Counted from the first letter of the stretch, positions 34,764-44,352 are shown. The stretch: 64,000 nt of DNA from Janibacter anophelis NBRC 107843 (GCF_001570945.1 NZ_BCSQ01000002.1:1-64000), one strand, 5' to 3'. Notes: generated from the sequence alone by a model not told the origin. Numbers and translations: made by a program.

Positions 34764-35921
34764 ATGAGCGTCTCCCTCGGAATGCCCAAGGCCCCGGCCC
34801 CGGTGCTCGCGCCCCGTCGTCCCACCCGCCAGATCAAGGTCGGCTCGGTCGGTGTCGGCAGCGAGTCGCCGATCTCGGTGCAGTCGATGACGACGACGCT
34901 GACCTCGGACGTCAACACCACCCTCCAGCAGATCGCCGAGCTGACCGCCGCCGGCTGCGACATCGTGCGCGTGGCCTGCCCGAGCCAGGACGACGCCGAC
35001 GCCCTCGCCGAGATCGCCCAGCACAGCCAGATCCCGGTCATCGCCGACATCCACTTCCAGCCGAAGTACGTCTTCCAGGCGATCGAGGCCGGCTGCGCCG
35101 CCGTGCGCGTCAACCCGGGCAACATCCGCAAGTTCGACGACCAGGTGAAGGAGATCGCCAAGGCGGCCAAGGACCACGGCACCTCGATCCGTATCGGCGT
35201 CAACGCCGGCAGCCTCGACAAGCGCCTGCTCGAGAAGTACGGCAAGGCCACCCCCGAGGCCCTCGTCGAGTCCGCGGTCTGGGAGGCGAGCCTCTTCGAG
35301 GAGCACGACTTCCACGACTTCAAGATCTCGGTCAAGCACAACGACCCGGTGACCATGGTGCGCGCCTACGAGCTGCTCGCCGAGGCCGGCGACTGGCCGC
35401 TGCACCTCGGTGTCACCGAGGCCGGGCCCGCCTTCCAGGGCACGATCAAGTCGGCCACCGCCTTCGGTGCCCTGCTGTCCAAGGGCATCGGCGACACCAT
35501 CCGCGTCTCGCTCTCGGCCCCGCCCGTCGAGGAGATCAAGGTCGGCCAGCAGATCCTGCAGTCCCTCGGCCTGCGTCCGCGCAAGCTCGAGATCGTCTCC
35601 TGCCCCAGCTGCGGTCGCGCGCAGGTCGACGTCTACAAGCTCGCCGACGAGGTGACGGCCGGCCTCGAGGGCATGACCGTCCCGCTGCGCGTCGCGGTCA
35701 TGGGCTGCGTCGTCAACGGCCCCGGGGAGGCCCGCGAGGCCGACCTGGGTGTCGCCTCCGGCAACGGCAAGGGGCAGATCTTCGTCAAGGGTGAGGTCAT
35801 CAAGACCGTGCCCGAGTCCAAGATCGTCGAGACCCTCATCGAGGAGGCCATGCGGATCGCCGAGGAGATGGGCGAGCCGATCGACGGCGAGGACTCCGGC
35901 GCGACCGTCACGGTCGGCTGA
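34764..35921 (+). CDS. ispG: 4-hydroxy-3-methylbut-2-enyl diphosphate synthase (flavodoxin)
   Basis: Penultimate enzyme of the MEP isoprenoid pathway, an iron-sulfur protein. [15 protein letters not shown] and [13 protein letters not shown] mark the TIM-barrel domain; [10 protein letters not shown] and [15 protein letters not shown] carry the [4Fe-4S] cysteines. Length is 385 aa. It follows rseP and is followed by a terminator hairpin and the conserved GNAT gene. Confidence 0.96.
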   Translation: MSVSLGMPKAPAPVLAPRRPTRQIKVGSVGVGSESPISVQSMTTTLTSDVNTTLQQIAELTAAGCDIVRVACPSQDDADALAEIAQHSQIPVIADIHFQPKYVFQAIEAGCAAVRVNPGNIRKFDDQVKEIAKAAKDHGTSIRIGVNAGSLDKRLLEKYGKATPEALVESAVWEASLFEEHDFHDFKISVKHNDPVTMVRAYELLAEAGDWPLHLGVTEAGPAFQGTIKSATAFGALLSKGIGDTIRVSLSAPPVEEIKVGQQILQSLGLRPRKLEIVSCPSCGRAQVDVYKLADEVTAGLEGMTVPLRVAVMGCVVNGPGEAREADLGVASGNGKGQIFVKGEVIKTVPESKIVETLIEEAMRIAEEMGEPIDGEDSGATVTVG

Positions 35922-35956
35922 CCTACCCGGCCCACCCGGTGGGCGCGGACGAGGGA

Positions 35957-35977
35957 CGAAGGGGGTGACCCCCTTCG
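35957..35977 (+). terminator. Terminator after ispG
   Basis: CGAAGGGGG (35957-35965) pairs perfectly with CCCCCTTCG (35969-35977) around the loop TGA. It is formed from one copy of each orientation of the nonamer that is unusually frequent throughout the window. Confidence 0.65.
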
Positions 35978-36013
35978 GCGCCCGGCGCGGCCGCCCGTCA
36001 CTAGGCTGACGGG

Positions 36014-36859
36014 GTGTTGCGCACCCGCCACCCGACGAGGCTCCTGGGGATCGACGACGTCGACGCCGCCCTGGACCTGTGCGCGCGTGACCCTGCGGCG
36101 CACGTCTTCGTCGCCAGCCGCATCCTCGACGGCGGCCTGGGTGCGGGCTCGACTGCCGCGTACGGCTGGTTCGAGGACGGGCGGTTGGAGTCGCTCGTGT
36201 GGACCATCGCCAACGTCGTCCCGGTCGAGACCACCCCGGCCAGCTGGGCCCCGCTCGCGGCCCAGGTGCGCAAGGTGCGCCGGCGCTCCGCCTCCTTCCT
36301 CGGCCCACGGGACGAGGTGCGCGGACTGTGGCAGTCCGCTGGCCCCGACTTCCCGCCCCCGCGCGCGATCCGCGCCGAGCAGCCCCTGCTGTCGACTGCC
36401 GTGCCCCCGTCGCGACGGGGAATCACGCTCGACCCGCGGGTGCGTCCGGCCGCCCTCGACGAGGTCGACCTCGTCCTGCCCGCGGCCGAGCACATGTTCA
36501 CCCAGGAGATCGGTTACCGGCCCTACACCGGTAGCCCCGCGTTCTACCGCGACTCCATCCGACGCCTCATCGCCGCCGGCCGCACCTACGTCGTCATCGA
36601 GGGCGGTGAGGTGATCTTCAAGGCCGACGTCGGCTCGGTCGCCCTCGGCGCGTGCCAGATCCAGGGGGTGTGGCTCACGCCGCGGCTGCGGGGTCGAGGT
36701 CTGGCCGCGAGCCTCATGGCCACCGCCCTCGAGCAGGCGATGCTCGACCATGCGCCGCTCGCGACGCTCTACGTCAACGACTACAACGCCCCGGCCCTGG
36801 CGACCTATCGCCGCATCGGGATGGAGCGCGTCGGGACCTTTTCGACGATCCTCTTCTGA
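36014..36859 (+). CDS. GNAT acetyltransferase with DUF4081-type N-terminus
   Basis: A 281-aa protein with an N-terminal domain of about 130 residues and a C-terminal GNAT fold (about 140-281). VWLTPRLRGRGLAASLM is the acetyl-CoA-binding motif and LYVNDYNAPALATYRRIGM the closing helix. A gene of this type follows ispG in mycobacteria, which suggests a conserved but uncharacterised role. GTG 36014 has TAGGCT 6 bases upstream, fitting a leaderless start. It ends 6 bases before the convergent dehydrogenase gene. Confidence 0.87.
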   Translation: MLRTRHPTRLLGIDDVDAALDLCARDPAAHVFVASRILDGGLGAGSTAAYGWFEDGRLESLVWTIANVVPVETTPASWAPLAAQVRKVRRRSASFLGPRDEVRGLWQSAGPDFPPPRAIRAEQPLLSTAVPPSRRGITLDPRVRPAALDEVDLVLPAAEHMFTQEIGYRPYTGSPAFYRDSIRRLIAAGRTYVVIEGGEVIFKADVGSVALGACQIQGVWLTPRLRGRGLAASLMATALEQAMLDHAPLATLYVNDYNAPALATYRRIGMERVGTFSTILF

Positions 36860-36865
36860 GGGCGC

Positions 36866-37837
36866 TCAGAGGGTGAAGACGATCTTGCCCACGTGCTCGC
36901 CCTCGATCATCTGGGCGAAGCCGTCGCGTGCCTGCTCCAGCGGCATCTCGGCGTGCACGAGCGGGCGCGCGCCGGTCGACCGGAGCAGCTGGACGAGCTG
37001 GTCGAGCTCGTCGCGGGTGCCCATCGTCGACCCGATGACGCTCAGCTGGAGGAAGAAGACGTGGGTGAGCATGGCGTCGTCGACCTGAGGGCCGCTCGTC
37101 GTACCGGAGATGACGATCCGGCCACCGGGCCGCAGGGAGCGGACTGAGTGCTCCCACGTCGCCCGGCCCACGGTCTCCATGACGGCGTCGACCTTGACCG
37201 GCAGCCGCTCGCCGGAGGCGAAGACCTCGTGGGCGCCGATCTCGAGGGCGCGGTCGCGCTTGTCCTCGTGGCGCGTCGTGGCGTAGACGCGCAGCCCCGC
37301 GGCGCGGGCCAGGGTGATGAGCGCCGTCGAGACGCCACCACCGACGCCCTGCACGAGCACGCTCTCCCCGGGGCGCAGGCCACCGCGGACGAAGAGCATC
37401 CGGTAGGCGGTCAGCCAGGCCGTCGGCAGGCAGGCCGCCTCGACCATGCTCAGGCCCTCGGGCTTGGGCACGAGGTTGCGGCGGGGGACGACCACGGTGT
37501 CGGCGAAGGTGCCCTGGTAGCGCTCGGAGAGCAGCGAGCGTCGGGGGTCGGTCGTCTCGTCGGCGCCGGTGAACGCCGGGTCGTTGATGACCGCGTGGAT
37601 GACGACCTCGTTGCCGTCCTCGTCGACGCCGGCGGCGTCGCAGCCGAGGATCATCGGCAGGGCGTCGGCCTTCAGGCCCTGTCCGCGCAGGGACCACACG
37701 TCGTGGTGGTTCAGCGCCGCGGCCCGCACGCTCACCCGGGCCCAGCCCTCCGGCGCGACGGGGTCGGGACGCTCCCCGACGACCAGACCGGCCAGCGGGT
37801 CCTCGCGGTTGATGCTCTCGGCGTACACGGCGCGCAT
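36866..37837 (-). CDS. Zinc-type alcohol dehydrogenase/quinone oxidoreductase-like protein
   Basis: A 323-aa MDR-superfamily oxidoreductase. The N-terminal GroES-like domain (LNHHDVWSLRGQG) lacks the usual Cys/His zinc set, so it is closer to the quinone-reductase branch. The Rossmann domain has VLVQGVGGGVSTALITLA for NAD(P)H. ATG 37837 has a GAGAGGA ribosome site; an upstream GTG would add 35 unlikely residues. Substrate is unknown. Confidence 0.82.
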   Translation of the reverse strand: MRAVYAESINREDPLAGLVVGERPDPVAPEGWARVSVRAAALNHHDVWSLRGQGLKADALPMILGCDAAGVDEDGNEVVIHAVINDPAFTGADETTDPRRSLLSERYQGTFADTVVVPRRNLVPKPEGLSMVEAACLPTAWLTAYRMLFVRGGLRPGESVLVQGVGGGVSTALITLARAAGLRVYATTRHEDKRDRALEIGAHEVFASGERLPVKVDAVMETVGRATWEHSVRSLRPGGRIVISGTTSGPQVDDAMLTHVFFLQLSVIGSTMGTRDELDQLVQLLRSTGARPLVHAEMPLEQARDGFAQMIEGEHVGKIVFTL

Positions 37838-37960
37838 GGATGCGGTCCTCTCGATCGGGTACGCCCCACTCTGCCAGCCGGGCCGGTCACGCGACAGGTG
37901 AGGTTCCACCGAGCGGGGTAGCGTGGTGGGCACCGGCTCCACCCGTCGTCAGGAGAGAGC

Positions 37961-39703
37961 ATGGGCACGATCGCCGACAACGTCATCGCCAGCCTGCGCG
38001 CCAACGGGGTCACCCGCGCCTACGGGGTGCCCGGGGACTCGCTCAACGGCTTCACCGAGGCCATGCGCAAGGACGGCTCGATCACCTGGCGCCTCGTGCG
38101 CCACGAGGAGTCGGCGGCCTTCGCCGCCGCGGCCGATGCCGAGCTGACCGGTGAGCTCGCCGTCGTCCTCGGCAGCTGCGGTCCCGGCAACCTCCACCTC
38201 ATCAACGGGCTCTTCGACGCCCAGCGCAGCCGCGTCCCGGTCCTGGCGATCGCGGCGCAGATCCCCAGCGCCGAGATCGGCAGCGGCTACTTCCAGGAGA
38301 CCCACCCGCAGAACCTCTTCCAGGAGTGCAGCGTCTACTGCGAGATGGTCTCCGAGGCCTCGCAGATGCCGCGCATGCTCGAGACGGCGATGCGCGCGGC
38401 GATCCAGGAGCGGGGCGTGGCCGTGCTCGTCGTCCCCGGTGACGTCGCCCAGGCCGAGGCCGGCGACGACCGGGTGACGGTCGTCGAGCGCGCCCGCGCG
38501 CGCGTCCTGCCGAGCGAGGACCAGCTGCAGCGGGCCGCGGAGATGCTCGGCTCGTCACGCCGCACCACCCTGCTCGTCGGTGCCGGCGCCGCCGGGGCGA
38601 AGGGGGAGGTGCTCGCCCTCGCGGACGCCCTCGCCGCACCGGTGGTGCACACCCTTCGCTCCAAGCAGGAGATCGAGGGGGACAACCCCTTCGACGTCGG
38701 CCTCACGGGCCTGCTGGGATTCGCCTCCGGGTACCGGGCCATGGAGGAGGCCGAGACCGTCCTCATGCTCGGCACGGACTTCCCGTACCGGCAGTTCTAC
38801 CCGCAGGGTGCGCGCTTCATCCAGGTCGACCTGCGCGGTGAGCACCTGGGGCGTCGCGTGCCGCTCGACCTCGGCCTCGTCGGTGACGTCGGCGAGACGA
38901 TCCGCGCCCTGCTGCCGCTGCTGCAGCGGTCCGGCGACCGCAAGCACCTCGAGGAGTCGGTCAAGCACTACGGGCGCACCCGCGCCAAGCTCGACGAGCT
39001 CGCCGAGCCGCCCAAGGAGGGTCTCCTGCGGCGCAAGCACCAGGCGATTCATCCCCAGTACCTGGCCCGGCTCGTCGACGAGATCGCCTCCGACGACGCC
39101 GTCTTCATCCCCGACGTGGGATCGCCCGTCGTCTACGCCGCGCGCTACCTCGAGTGCCGCGGAGACCGGCGGCTCATCGGCTCCTTCATCCACGGGTCGA
39201 TGGCCAATGCGGTGCCGCAGGCCATCGGCGCCCAGCTGGCCCAGCCGGACCGGCAGGTCGTCACGCTCAGCGGTGACGGGGGACTGGCGATGCTCATGGG
39301 TGAGCTGCTCACCGTGCGCCAGCACGACCTGCCGATCAAGATCGTCGTGCTCAACAACTCCTCGCTCAACTTCGTCGAGCTGGAGATGAAGGCCGCCGGA
39401 CTGCCCGGCTTCGGCACCGACCTGGACAACCCGGACTTCTCGCAGGTCGCGCAGGCGTGCGGCATCCGGGGCTGGCGAGTCAGCGAGGCCGCCGACCTCG
39501 AGGGCGCCCTGCGCGAGGCCTTCGCCCACGACGGCCCGGCGCTCGTCGACGTCGTCACCGAGCGCCAGGAGCTGACGATCCCACCCGCGATCTCCGCGGA
39601 GCAGGTCAAGGGCTTCACCCTCTACGCATTGCGTACCGTGATGTCCGGTCGTGGCGACGAGCTGCTCGACCTCTCCCGCGTCAACCTGCGCCAGATCCTC
39701 TGA
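37961..39703 (+). CDS. poxB: Pyruvate dehydrogenase (quinone)/pyruvate oxidase
   Basis: A 580-aa thiamine-diphosphate enzyme of the PoxB group, which decarboxylates pyruvate to acetate and passes electrons to quinones. GVPGDSLNGF and RHEESAAFAAAA with catalytic Glu near 50 lie in the N-terminal domain. The SGDGGLAMLMGELLTV...NNSS stretch is the diphosphate/Mg site. A -10-like TAGCGT (37919-37924) and an AGGAGAG ribosome site precede ATG 37961. A short DoxX-like gene follows. Confidence 0.87.
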   Translation: MGTIADNVIASLRANGVTRAYGVPGDSLNGFTEAMRKDGSITWRLVRHEESAAFAAAADAELTGELAVVLGSCGPGNLHLINGLFDAQRSRVPVLAIAAQIPSAEIGSGYFQETHPQNLFQECSVYCEMVSEASQMPRMLETAMRAAIQERGVAVLVVPGDVAQAEAGDDRVTVVERARARVLPSEDQLQRAAEMLGSSRRTTLLVGAGAAGAKGEVLALADALAAPVVHTLRSKQEIEGDNPFDVGLTGLLGFASGYRAMEEAETVLMLGTDFPYRQFYPQGARFIQVDLRGEHLGRRVPLDLGLVGDVGETIRALLPLLQRSGDRKHLEESVKHYGRTRAKLDELAEPPKEGLLRRKHQAIHPQYLARLVDEIASDDAVFIPDVGSPVVYAARYLECRGDRRLIGSFIHGSMANAVPQAIGAQLAQPDRQVVTLSGDGGLAMLMGELLTVRQHDLPIKIVVLNNSSLNFVELEMKAAGLPGFGTDLDNPDFSQVAQACGIRGWRVSEAADLEGALREAFAHDGPALVDVVTERQELTIPPAISAEQVKGFTLYALRTVMSGRGDELLDLSRVNLRQIL

Positions 39704-39713
39704 CAGGAGCACC

Positions 39714-40103
39714 GTGTCTCGACCCGACCTGCCCACCACCGGCCTGGCCGTCCTCCTCATCGGCGCCGGTGCCATGCACCTCGTGCGACCCGAGGTCTAC
39801 GAGCCGATCATCCCCGCGCCACTGCGCGGCCGTGCCCGAGAGCTCGTCCTCGCCTCCGGTGCTGTCGAGATCGCCTGCGGCGCAGGGCTGCTCGTGCCGG
39901 TCACCCGATCGGCCGCCGGGTGGGCGAGCGTCGCGCTCCTCGCCGGTGTCTTCCCCGCCAACGTGCAGATGACCATCGACCACGGGCGCCGTGCGCAGCG
40001 CAAGGGCACGCCGCAGGCCGCCGGGTTCTTCGCCGGGACGCTCGCCCGGCTGCCCCTGCAGTGGCCGCTCATCAGGACTGCACTGCGGGCAGCCCGGGGT
40101 TGA
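39714..40103 (+). CDS. DoxX-like membrane protein
   Basis: A 129-aa protein with about four hydrophobic helices. LLIGAGAMHLVRPEVYE and SGAVEIACGAGLLVPVTR are typical of DoxX-like proteins, a group linked to redox or thiol stress without a settled activity. GTG 39714 lies 10 bases after poxB with a GGAGC ribosome site, so it is in the same operon. A paralogue of similar layout lies at 46948-47370. Confidence 0.75.
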   Translation: MSRPDLPTTGLAVLLIGAGAMHLVRPEVYEPIIPAPLRGRARELVLASGAVEIACGAGLLVPVTRSAAGWASVALLAGVFPANVQMTIDHGRRAQRKGTPQAAGFFAGTLARLPLQWPLIRTALRAARG

Positions 40104-40107
40104 GCGC

Positions 40108-40983
40108 GTGGGCACGCTCGAGTGGTCACCGACGACGGAGGACGACCTCGATGCGCTCGTCCGCCTCGGTGCGGCCTGCCTCGAGCGTGACGGCGGGCTG
40201 CCCGACCTCGCCGACCGCGACCACCTGCGCAGCACCCTCCTCACCGACCTGGCGATCTGCGGCCGGGACGAGCTCGGTGACGTCGTCGCCGCGGCCGCCC
40301 TCGGCCTCGACGCCGCCGGAGGCCGCACGGCCACCGGCCTGATCGACCCCGCCGCGATGGGGCAGGGGATCGGGCGGGAGATCGCCGCCTGGGTCGTCGG
40401 CCAGTCGGTCGGTCCGGTCCGGTTCGTCCTCGACTCGGTCAGCCCCGAGGCCGAGACGCTCTTCGCCGAGCTGGGCCTGCACCGCGTCTTCGCCGAGGCG
40501 GTCATGCGCCACGGGCTCAAGCACATCCCCTTCGTCCGTCGGCCGGAGGACGTGGTCACGTTGCCCTTCACCGACGACACGTCCGAGGCCTTCCACCACG
40601 CCTATGCCGCGTCCTTCGCCGACCAGCCCGGGTACGACGAGGGCAGCTCGCGCGCCTGGGGGCGGTGGCTGCGGGAGCAGCGCGGGTTCCAGCCCGAGGA
40701 CTCCCGCGTCGCGATGGACCGCCGCGGTCACGTCGCCGGATTCGTCACCCTCTCCGACGGCTGGATCGAGGAGGTCGGCGTCGTGCCGGAGTGGCGCGGC
40801 CGGCGCCTCGGTGCCCACCTCGTCGCCCGGTCCCTCACCGCGCTGCAGGCCAGGGGCGCGCAGGAGGTCTGGCTGGCCGTCGGGTGCGACAACCCCGCCC
40901 GGTCCCTGTACGAGAGGCTCGGCTTCCGCAACCGTGGCACCCGCGCCCTGTACGAGCAACCCATGACCCAGGAGGACGCTTGA
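40108..40983 (+). CDS. GNAT family acetyltransferase, probable double domain
   Basis: A 291-aa protein. The C-terminal half is a clear GNAT domain with VGVVPEWRGRRLGAHLV for acetyl-CoA and SLYERLGFRNRGTRALYE at the end. The N-terminal half has a degenerate GNAT-like layout (MGQGIGREIAAWVV), as in mycothiol-synthase-like double-GNAT proteins. GTG 40108 starts 4 bases after the DoxX-like stop. The acceptor substrate is unknown. Confidence 0.8.
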   Translation: MGTLEWSPTTEDDLDALVRLGAACLERDGGLPDLADRDHLRSTLLTDLAICGRDELGDVVAAAALGLDAAGGRTATGLIDPAAMGQGIGREIAAWVVGQSVGPVRFVLDSVSPEAETLFAELGLHRVFAEAVMRHGLKHIPFVRRPEDVVTLPFTDDTSEAFHHAYAASFADQPGYDEGSSRAWGRWLREQRGFQPEDSRVAMDRRGHVAGFVTLSDGWIEEVGVVPEWRGRRLGAHLVARSLTALQARGAQEVWLAVGCDNPARSLYERLGFRNRGTRALYEQPMTQEDA

Positions 40984-41759
40984 CCATCGCCGACGAGACA
41001 CCGACCACCGTGCCCGAGAGCGTGACGGATGCGGTCCGTGGTGCCCGCCGCGTGCTCGTGTTGTCGGGGGCCGGGATGAGCGCCGAGTCGGGGGTGCCGA
41101 CCTTCCGCGACGCGCAGACCGGGCTGTGGGAGCAGTTCGACCCCAGCGAGCTGGCGACGGCCGAGGCGTTCCGGCTGGATCCTCCCTTCGTCTGGGCCTG
41201 GTACGCGTGGCGGATGCGTCTCGTGCGCGACGTCGAGCCCAACGCCGGTCACCGGGCGCTCGCCGAGCTCGCCGACCTGCGGGAGGTGACGATCGCGACG
41301 CAGAACGTCGACGACCTCCACGAGCGCGCCGGCTCCTCCGTCGCGGCCCACCTCCACGGCTCGCTCTTCGAGCTGCGCTGCAGCGAGTGCGCGACCCCCT
41401 ACGCCGGCGACGTCGAGCTGCCCGCCGAGCCCGTCGAGCGGATCGACCCGCCCACCTGCCCCCGGTGCGAAGGTGAGGTCCGTCCCGGCGTCGTGTGGTT
41501 CGGCGAGATGCTCCCGGTCCCGGCCATCGAGGCCACCGAGCGGGCCATCGAGGCACTGGAGCCGGGCGACGTCGTGCTCGTCATCGGCACCTCCGGCATC
41601 GTCTACCCGGCAGCCGGCTACCCGGCGATGGCGCTGGCCGAGGGCGCGACCGTCATCGAGATCAACCCGGCGGACACCGAGATCAGCGACATGTGCCACC
41701 ACCACGTGCGCGGGCCGGCCGCCCAGGTGCTGCCGCGGGTCGTGGAGGCGGTGCGCTGA
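40980..41759 (+). CDS. NAD-dependent protein deacylase, Sir2 family
   Basis: A 259-aa sirtuin. GAGMSAESGVPTFRD and TQNVDDLHERAG bind NAD, HLHGS holds the catalytic His, and CSEC...CPRC the structural zinc. Short cobB-like sirtuins remove acetyl or other acyl groups from lysine. The start is TTG 40980, unusual here, overlapping the GNAT stop by 4 bases and supported by GGAGG 5-6 bases upstream. Pairing a GNAT with a sirtuin in one operon suggests opposing acetylation and deacetylation. Confidence 0.9.
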   Translation: MTIADETPTTVPESVTDAVRGARRVLVLSGAGMSAESGVPTFRDAQTGLWEQFDPSELATAEAFRLDPPFVWAWYAWRMRLVRDVEPNAGHRALAELADLREVTIATQNVDDLHERAGSSVAAHLHGSLFELRCSECATPYAGDVELPAEPVERIDPPTCPRCEGEVRPGVVWFGEMLPVPAIEATERAIEALEPGDVVLVIGTSGIVYPAAGYPAMALAEGATVIEINPADTEISDMCHHHVRGPAAQVLPRVVEAVR

Positions 41760-41760
41760 C

Positions 41761-42390
41761 ATGGAGCCGGTCGTGCTCGACCTGCCCTTCCGCGGGCGGT
41801 GGCGCGCCGAGATGAGCCCGGCGCGGCGGGTGCCGAGCCACGGCACGACCCTCTTCGGGATGAGCCACGCCATTGACTTCGTCGCCGTCGACCCGCGCGG
41901 TCGCAGCGCGCGCCGGGGGTGGCGCTCGCTGGTCGCGACCGAGCCTCCCGAGCGGTTCGTCGGTTTCGGTGCCGAGCTCCTGGCGCCGGTGGCCGGCGAG
42001 GTGCTGCGCGTCCACAACGGCGAGCCGGACCACGAGGCGCGGAGATCTCCCTTCGCCCTGCTGCCCTACGCCCTGACCCAGGCGAGCCGGGTGCGCGAGG
42101 GACACCACGCGCTCGCGGGCAACCACGTCGTCCTCGGCGTCGGCGAGCACGTCGTCGTGCTGGCCCACCTGCGGCAGGGCAGTGTGAGGGTGCGCGTGGG
42201 GCAGACCGTGGTTGCCGGTCACGTGCTCGGGGAGTGCGGCAACTCCGGCAACTCCACCGAGCCACACCTCCACCTGCAGGTCAGTGACACGATCGAGTGG
42301 GGACGGGCGCAGGGGGTGCCGCTTGCCTTCCGCCTCGCCGACGGGATCCGGGTGCCGCAGGAGGGTGAGGTCGTCAGCGCGCCGGACTGA
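41761..42390 (+). CDS. M23 family metallopeptidase-like protein without signal peptide
   Basis: A 209-aa LytM-domain protein. MSHAIDFVAVD supplies the first His/Asp pair, HVVVLAHLRQGSV the middle motif, and EPHLHLQV the final HxH. All zinc ligands are present, yet there is no signal peptide or membrane helix, so either the substrate is cytoplasmic or export is atypical. It begins 1 base after the sirtuin stop and overlaps the end of the convergent EamA gene by 17 bases. Confidence 0.82.
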   Translation: MEPVVLDLPFRGRWRAEMSPARRVPSHGTTLFGMSHAIDFVAVDPRGRSARRGWRSLVATEPPERFVGFGAELLAPVAGEVLRVHNGEPDHEARRSPFALLPYALTQASRVREGHHALAGNHVVLGVGEHVVVLAHLRQGSVRVRVGQTVVAGHVLGECGNSGNSTEPHLHLQVSDTIEWGRAQGVPLAFRLADGIRVPQEGEVVSAPD

Positions 42391-43333
42391 CCTGCGTGTG
42401 CTCGAGGGACTCCTCGTGCACCTCGAGGCGGATGTCGCCATGGCGTGCAGCAGGAGTCCCCTTCGTACGCACGGTCCGCGACGCCCAGAGCACCCCACCG
42501 ACCACGAGCACGCCACCGAGGAGCTCGAGCGGGGCCGGGGTCTCCCCGAGCACCAGCCAGGCCAGCGCCAGACCGGTCACCGGGACGAGCATGGAGAAGG
42601 GGGCGACCGTCCCCGACGGGTGGCGCGCCATGAGCCAGGTCCAGATGCCCGACCCGAGGACGGTGGCGAGCAGGGTCGTGTAGGCCAGCCCGAGCCAGGC
42701 GGGGATCGCGGCGACCGACCACGAGTCGGCGAGGGCAGCGGTGATCTGCTCGGGGCCCTCGACGAGGAGCGAGAGCAGGAGCAGGGGGAGCGGGGGGATG
42801 ACGGTCATCCACATCGTCAGGTGCAGCGGTCGCGGTGCCGCCGCCAGGCGTGAGGCCAGGTTGCCGAAGGCCCAGCCGAGACCGGCGAGCAGCGTCAGGA
42901 CGAAGGGGAGGAGCCCGGCCTGGGCGTCGAGCCGCTCGGACCCGACGACCGCCATGCCCAGGGCGGCGACGCCGACGCCCGCTGCGGCTCGCGGCGAGAG
43001 GCGCTCGCCGAGCAGCACGGCGCCCAGCACGACGGTGAAGGGAGCCGAGCTCTGCAGGACGAGCGAGGCGAGCCCGGCCGGCATGCCGACGTCCATGGCG
43101 AGGTAGAGGAAGGCGAACTGAAGGATGCCGAACCCGATGCCGTAGCCGACGAGCCAGCGGGTCGGCACCTGCGGGCGGGGGACGAGCAGCACCGTCGGGA
43201 CCGCCAGCAGCAGGAAGCGCAGCGCCGCGCAGAGGAAGGGCGGGAAGACCTCGAGCGAGGCGTGGATCGCGATGAAGTTGGCGCCCCAGAGGACGGCGAC
43301 GACGACGGCGAGGAGACGGTGACGGATGGGCAC
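42374..43333 (-). CDS. EamA/DMT superfamily exporter
   Basis: A 319-aa membrane protein with ten predicted helices in two EamA repeats (about 5-135 and 150-280). AVLWGANFIAIHASL at the N-terminus and LGETPAPLELLGGVLVVGG in the last repeat are characteristic. Members export amino acids or other metabolites. The divergent LysR gene is the likely regulator. The C-terminal 30 residues are hydrophilic. Confidence 0.87.
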   Translation of the reverse strand: MPIRHRLLAVVVAVLWGANFIAIHASLEVFPPFLCAALRFLLLAVPTVLLVPRPQVPTRWLVGYGIGFGILQFAFLYLAMDVGMPAGLASLVLQSSAPFTVVLGAVLLGERLSPRAAAGVGVAALGMAVVGSERLDAQAGLLPFVLTLLAGLGWAFGNLASRLAAAPRPLHLTMWMTVIPPLPLLLLSLLVEGPEQITAALADSWSVAAIPAWLGLAYTTLLATVLGSGIWTWLMARHPSGTVAPFSMLVPVTGLALAWLVLGETPAPLELLGGVLVVGGVLWASRTVRTKGTPAARHGDIRLEVHEESLEHTQVSPAR

Positions 43334-43391
43334 GCCTCGATGGTGCGCCGGAGGAACGTGCAGGACAAGCGAAGAATCATGATGTCTGTCA

Positions 43392-43404
43392 GTAGGCTGC
43401 CTAC
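43392..43404. promoter_or_regulatory. Palindrome over the LysR-gene -10 box
   Basis: GTAGGC-T-GCCTAC is a perfect palindrome with one central base. It contains TAGGCT (43393-43398), which ends 6 bases before ATG 43405, so it may be both the -10 of a leaderless transcript and an operator. A second palindrome, ATCATGAT, lies at 43376-43383. Confidence 0.45.
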
Positions 43405-44313
43405 ATGGACCTCCGGCACCTCGAGCTGCTGCGCGACCTGCGCGAGCGGGGCAGCCTCGCGGCCGTCGCGGCCGCGACCCACCGCACGCCCTCGGCGTTG
43501 TCGCAGCAGCTGCGCACCGCCCAGCGGGTCGCGGGCACCGCGCTCGTCGAGCCGCACGGGCGCGGGCTGCGGCTCACCGAGGCCGGCGAGCTGCTCGCCG
43601 ACGGGGCCGACGAGGTGGCGGCCGCGCTCGCGCGGGTCGAGTCCCGGCTCGACGAGCACCGGGGTCGCCCCACCGGGCGGGTGAGCATCGCCGGGCTACC
43701 GAGCGGCCTGACCGCCCTGCTGCCCGGGACGCTCACGCTGCTCGCCGACTCGGCCGTCGAGGTGGGCATCGACGACCAGGACCTCGCCGAGCAGGACTAC
43801 GCCCGCGCGGCGGCGGACGCCGACATCGTCGTCGCCCACTCGCTGACGAGCGAGGTCCCGTCAGGGAGCGAGGGCCTGCGCAGCACCGTGCTCACCCGGG
43901 AGCCGCTCGACGTGGCCGTGCCGCCGGACCACCCCCTGGCCCGGCGCGAGGTCCTGCGACCACGGGATGTCATCGACGAGACGTGGATCAGCGTGCCCGA
44001 GGACTACCCCTTCGACACCGTGCTCCACCGCATCGAGGAGCACTGTGGGCGAGGGCTGCACCGCCGGCTGCGCATCCGCGACAACCAGCTCGTCGCCGCT
44101 CTCGTCGCCTCCGGCGAGGGGCTGGCCCTGCTGCCGCGCTACACGACCCGCACGGCCGACGAGCTCGTCCTCGTCCCCCTGTCCGGGGTGCTCGCCGCCC
44201 GGTGGATCGTGGCCCTCTCCAGGCCCGACCGCGCCGAGCGCGCCGCGGTGCGCCTCGTGACCCGGGCCCTTCGCAATGCCGGGGTGGCGCTCATGGGTGA
44301 GCGGATATCCTGA
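43405..44313 (+). CDS. LysR family transcriptional regulator
   Basis: A 302-aa LysR regulator. The winged helix-turn-helix is at about 1-60 (LAAVAAATHRTPSALSQQLRTAQ) and the periplasmic-binding-like effector domain at about 88-295. It diverges from the EamA exporter, the usual LysR-target arrangement. The inducer is unknown. Confidence 0.92.
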   Translation: MDLRHLELLRDLRERGSLAAVAAATHRTPSALSQQLRTAQRVAGTALVEPHGRGLRLTEAGELLADGADEVAAALARVESRLDEHRGRPTGRVSIAGLPSGLTALLPGTLTLLADSAVEVGIDDQDLAEQDYARAAADADIVVAHSLTSEVPSGSEGLRSTVLTREPLDVAVPPDHPLARREVLRPRDVIDETWISVPEDYPFDTVLHRIEEHCGRGLHRRLRIRDNQLVAALVASGEGLALLPRYTTRTADELVLVPLSGVLAARWIVALSRPDRAERAAVRLVTRALRNAGVALMGERIS

Positions 44314-44352
44314 CGGGGCACACCCCCTTCGACCCCACCAGGAGCACCGTTC

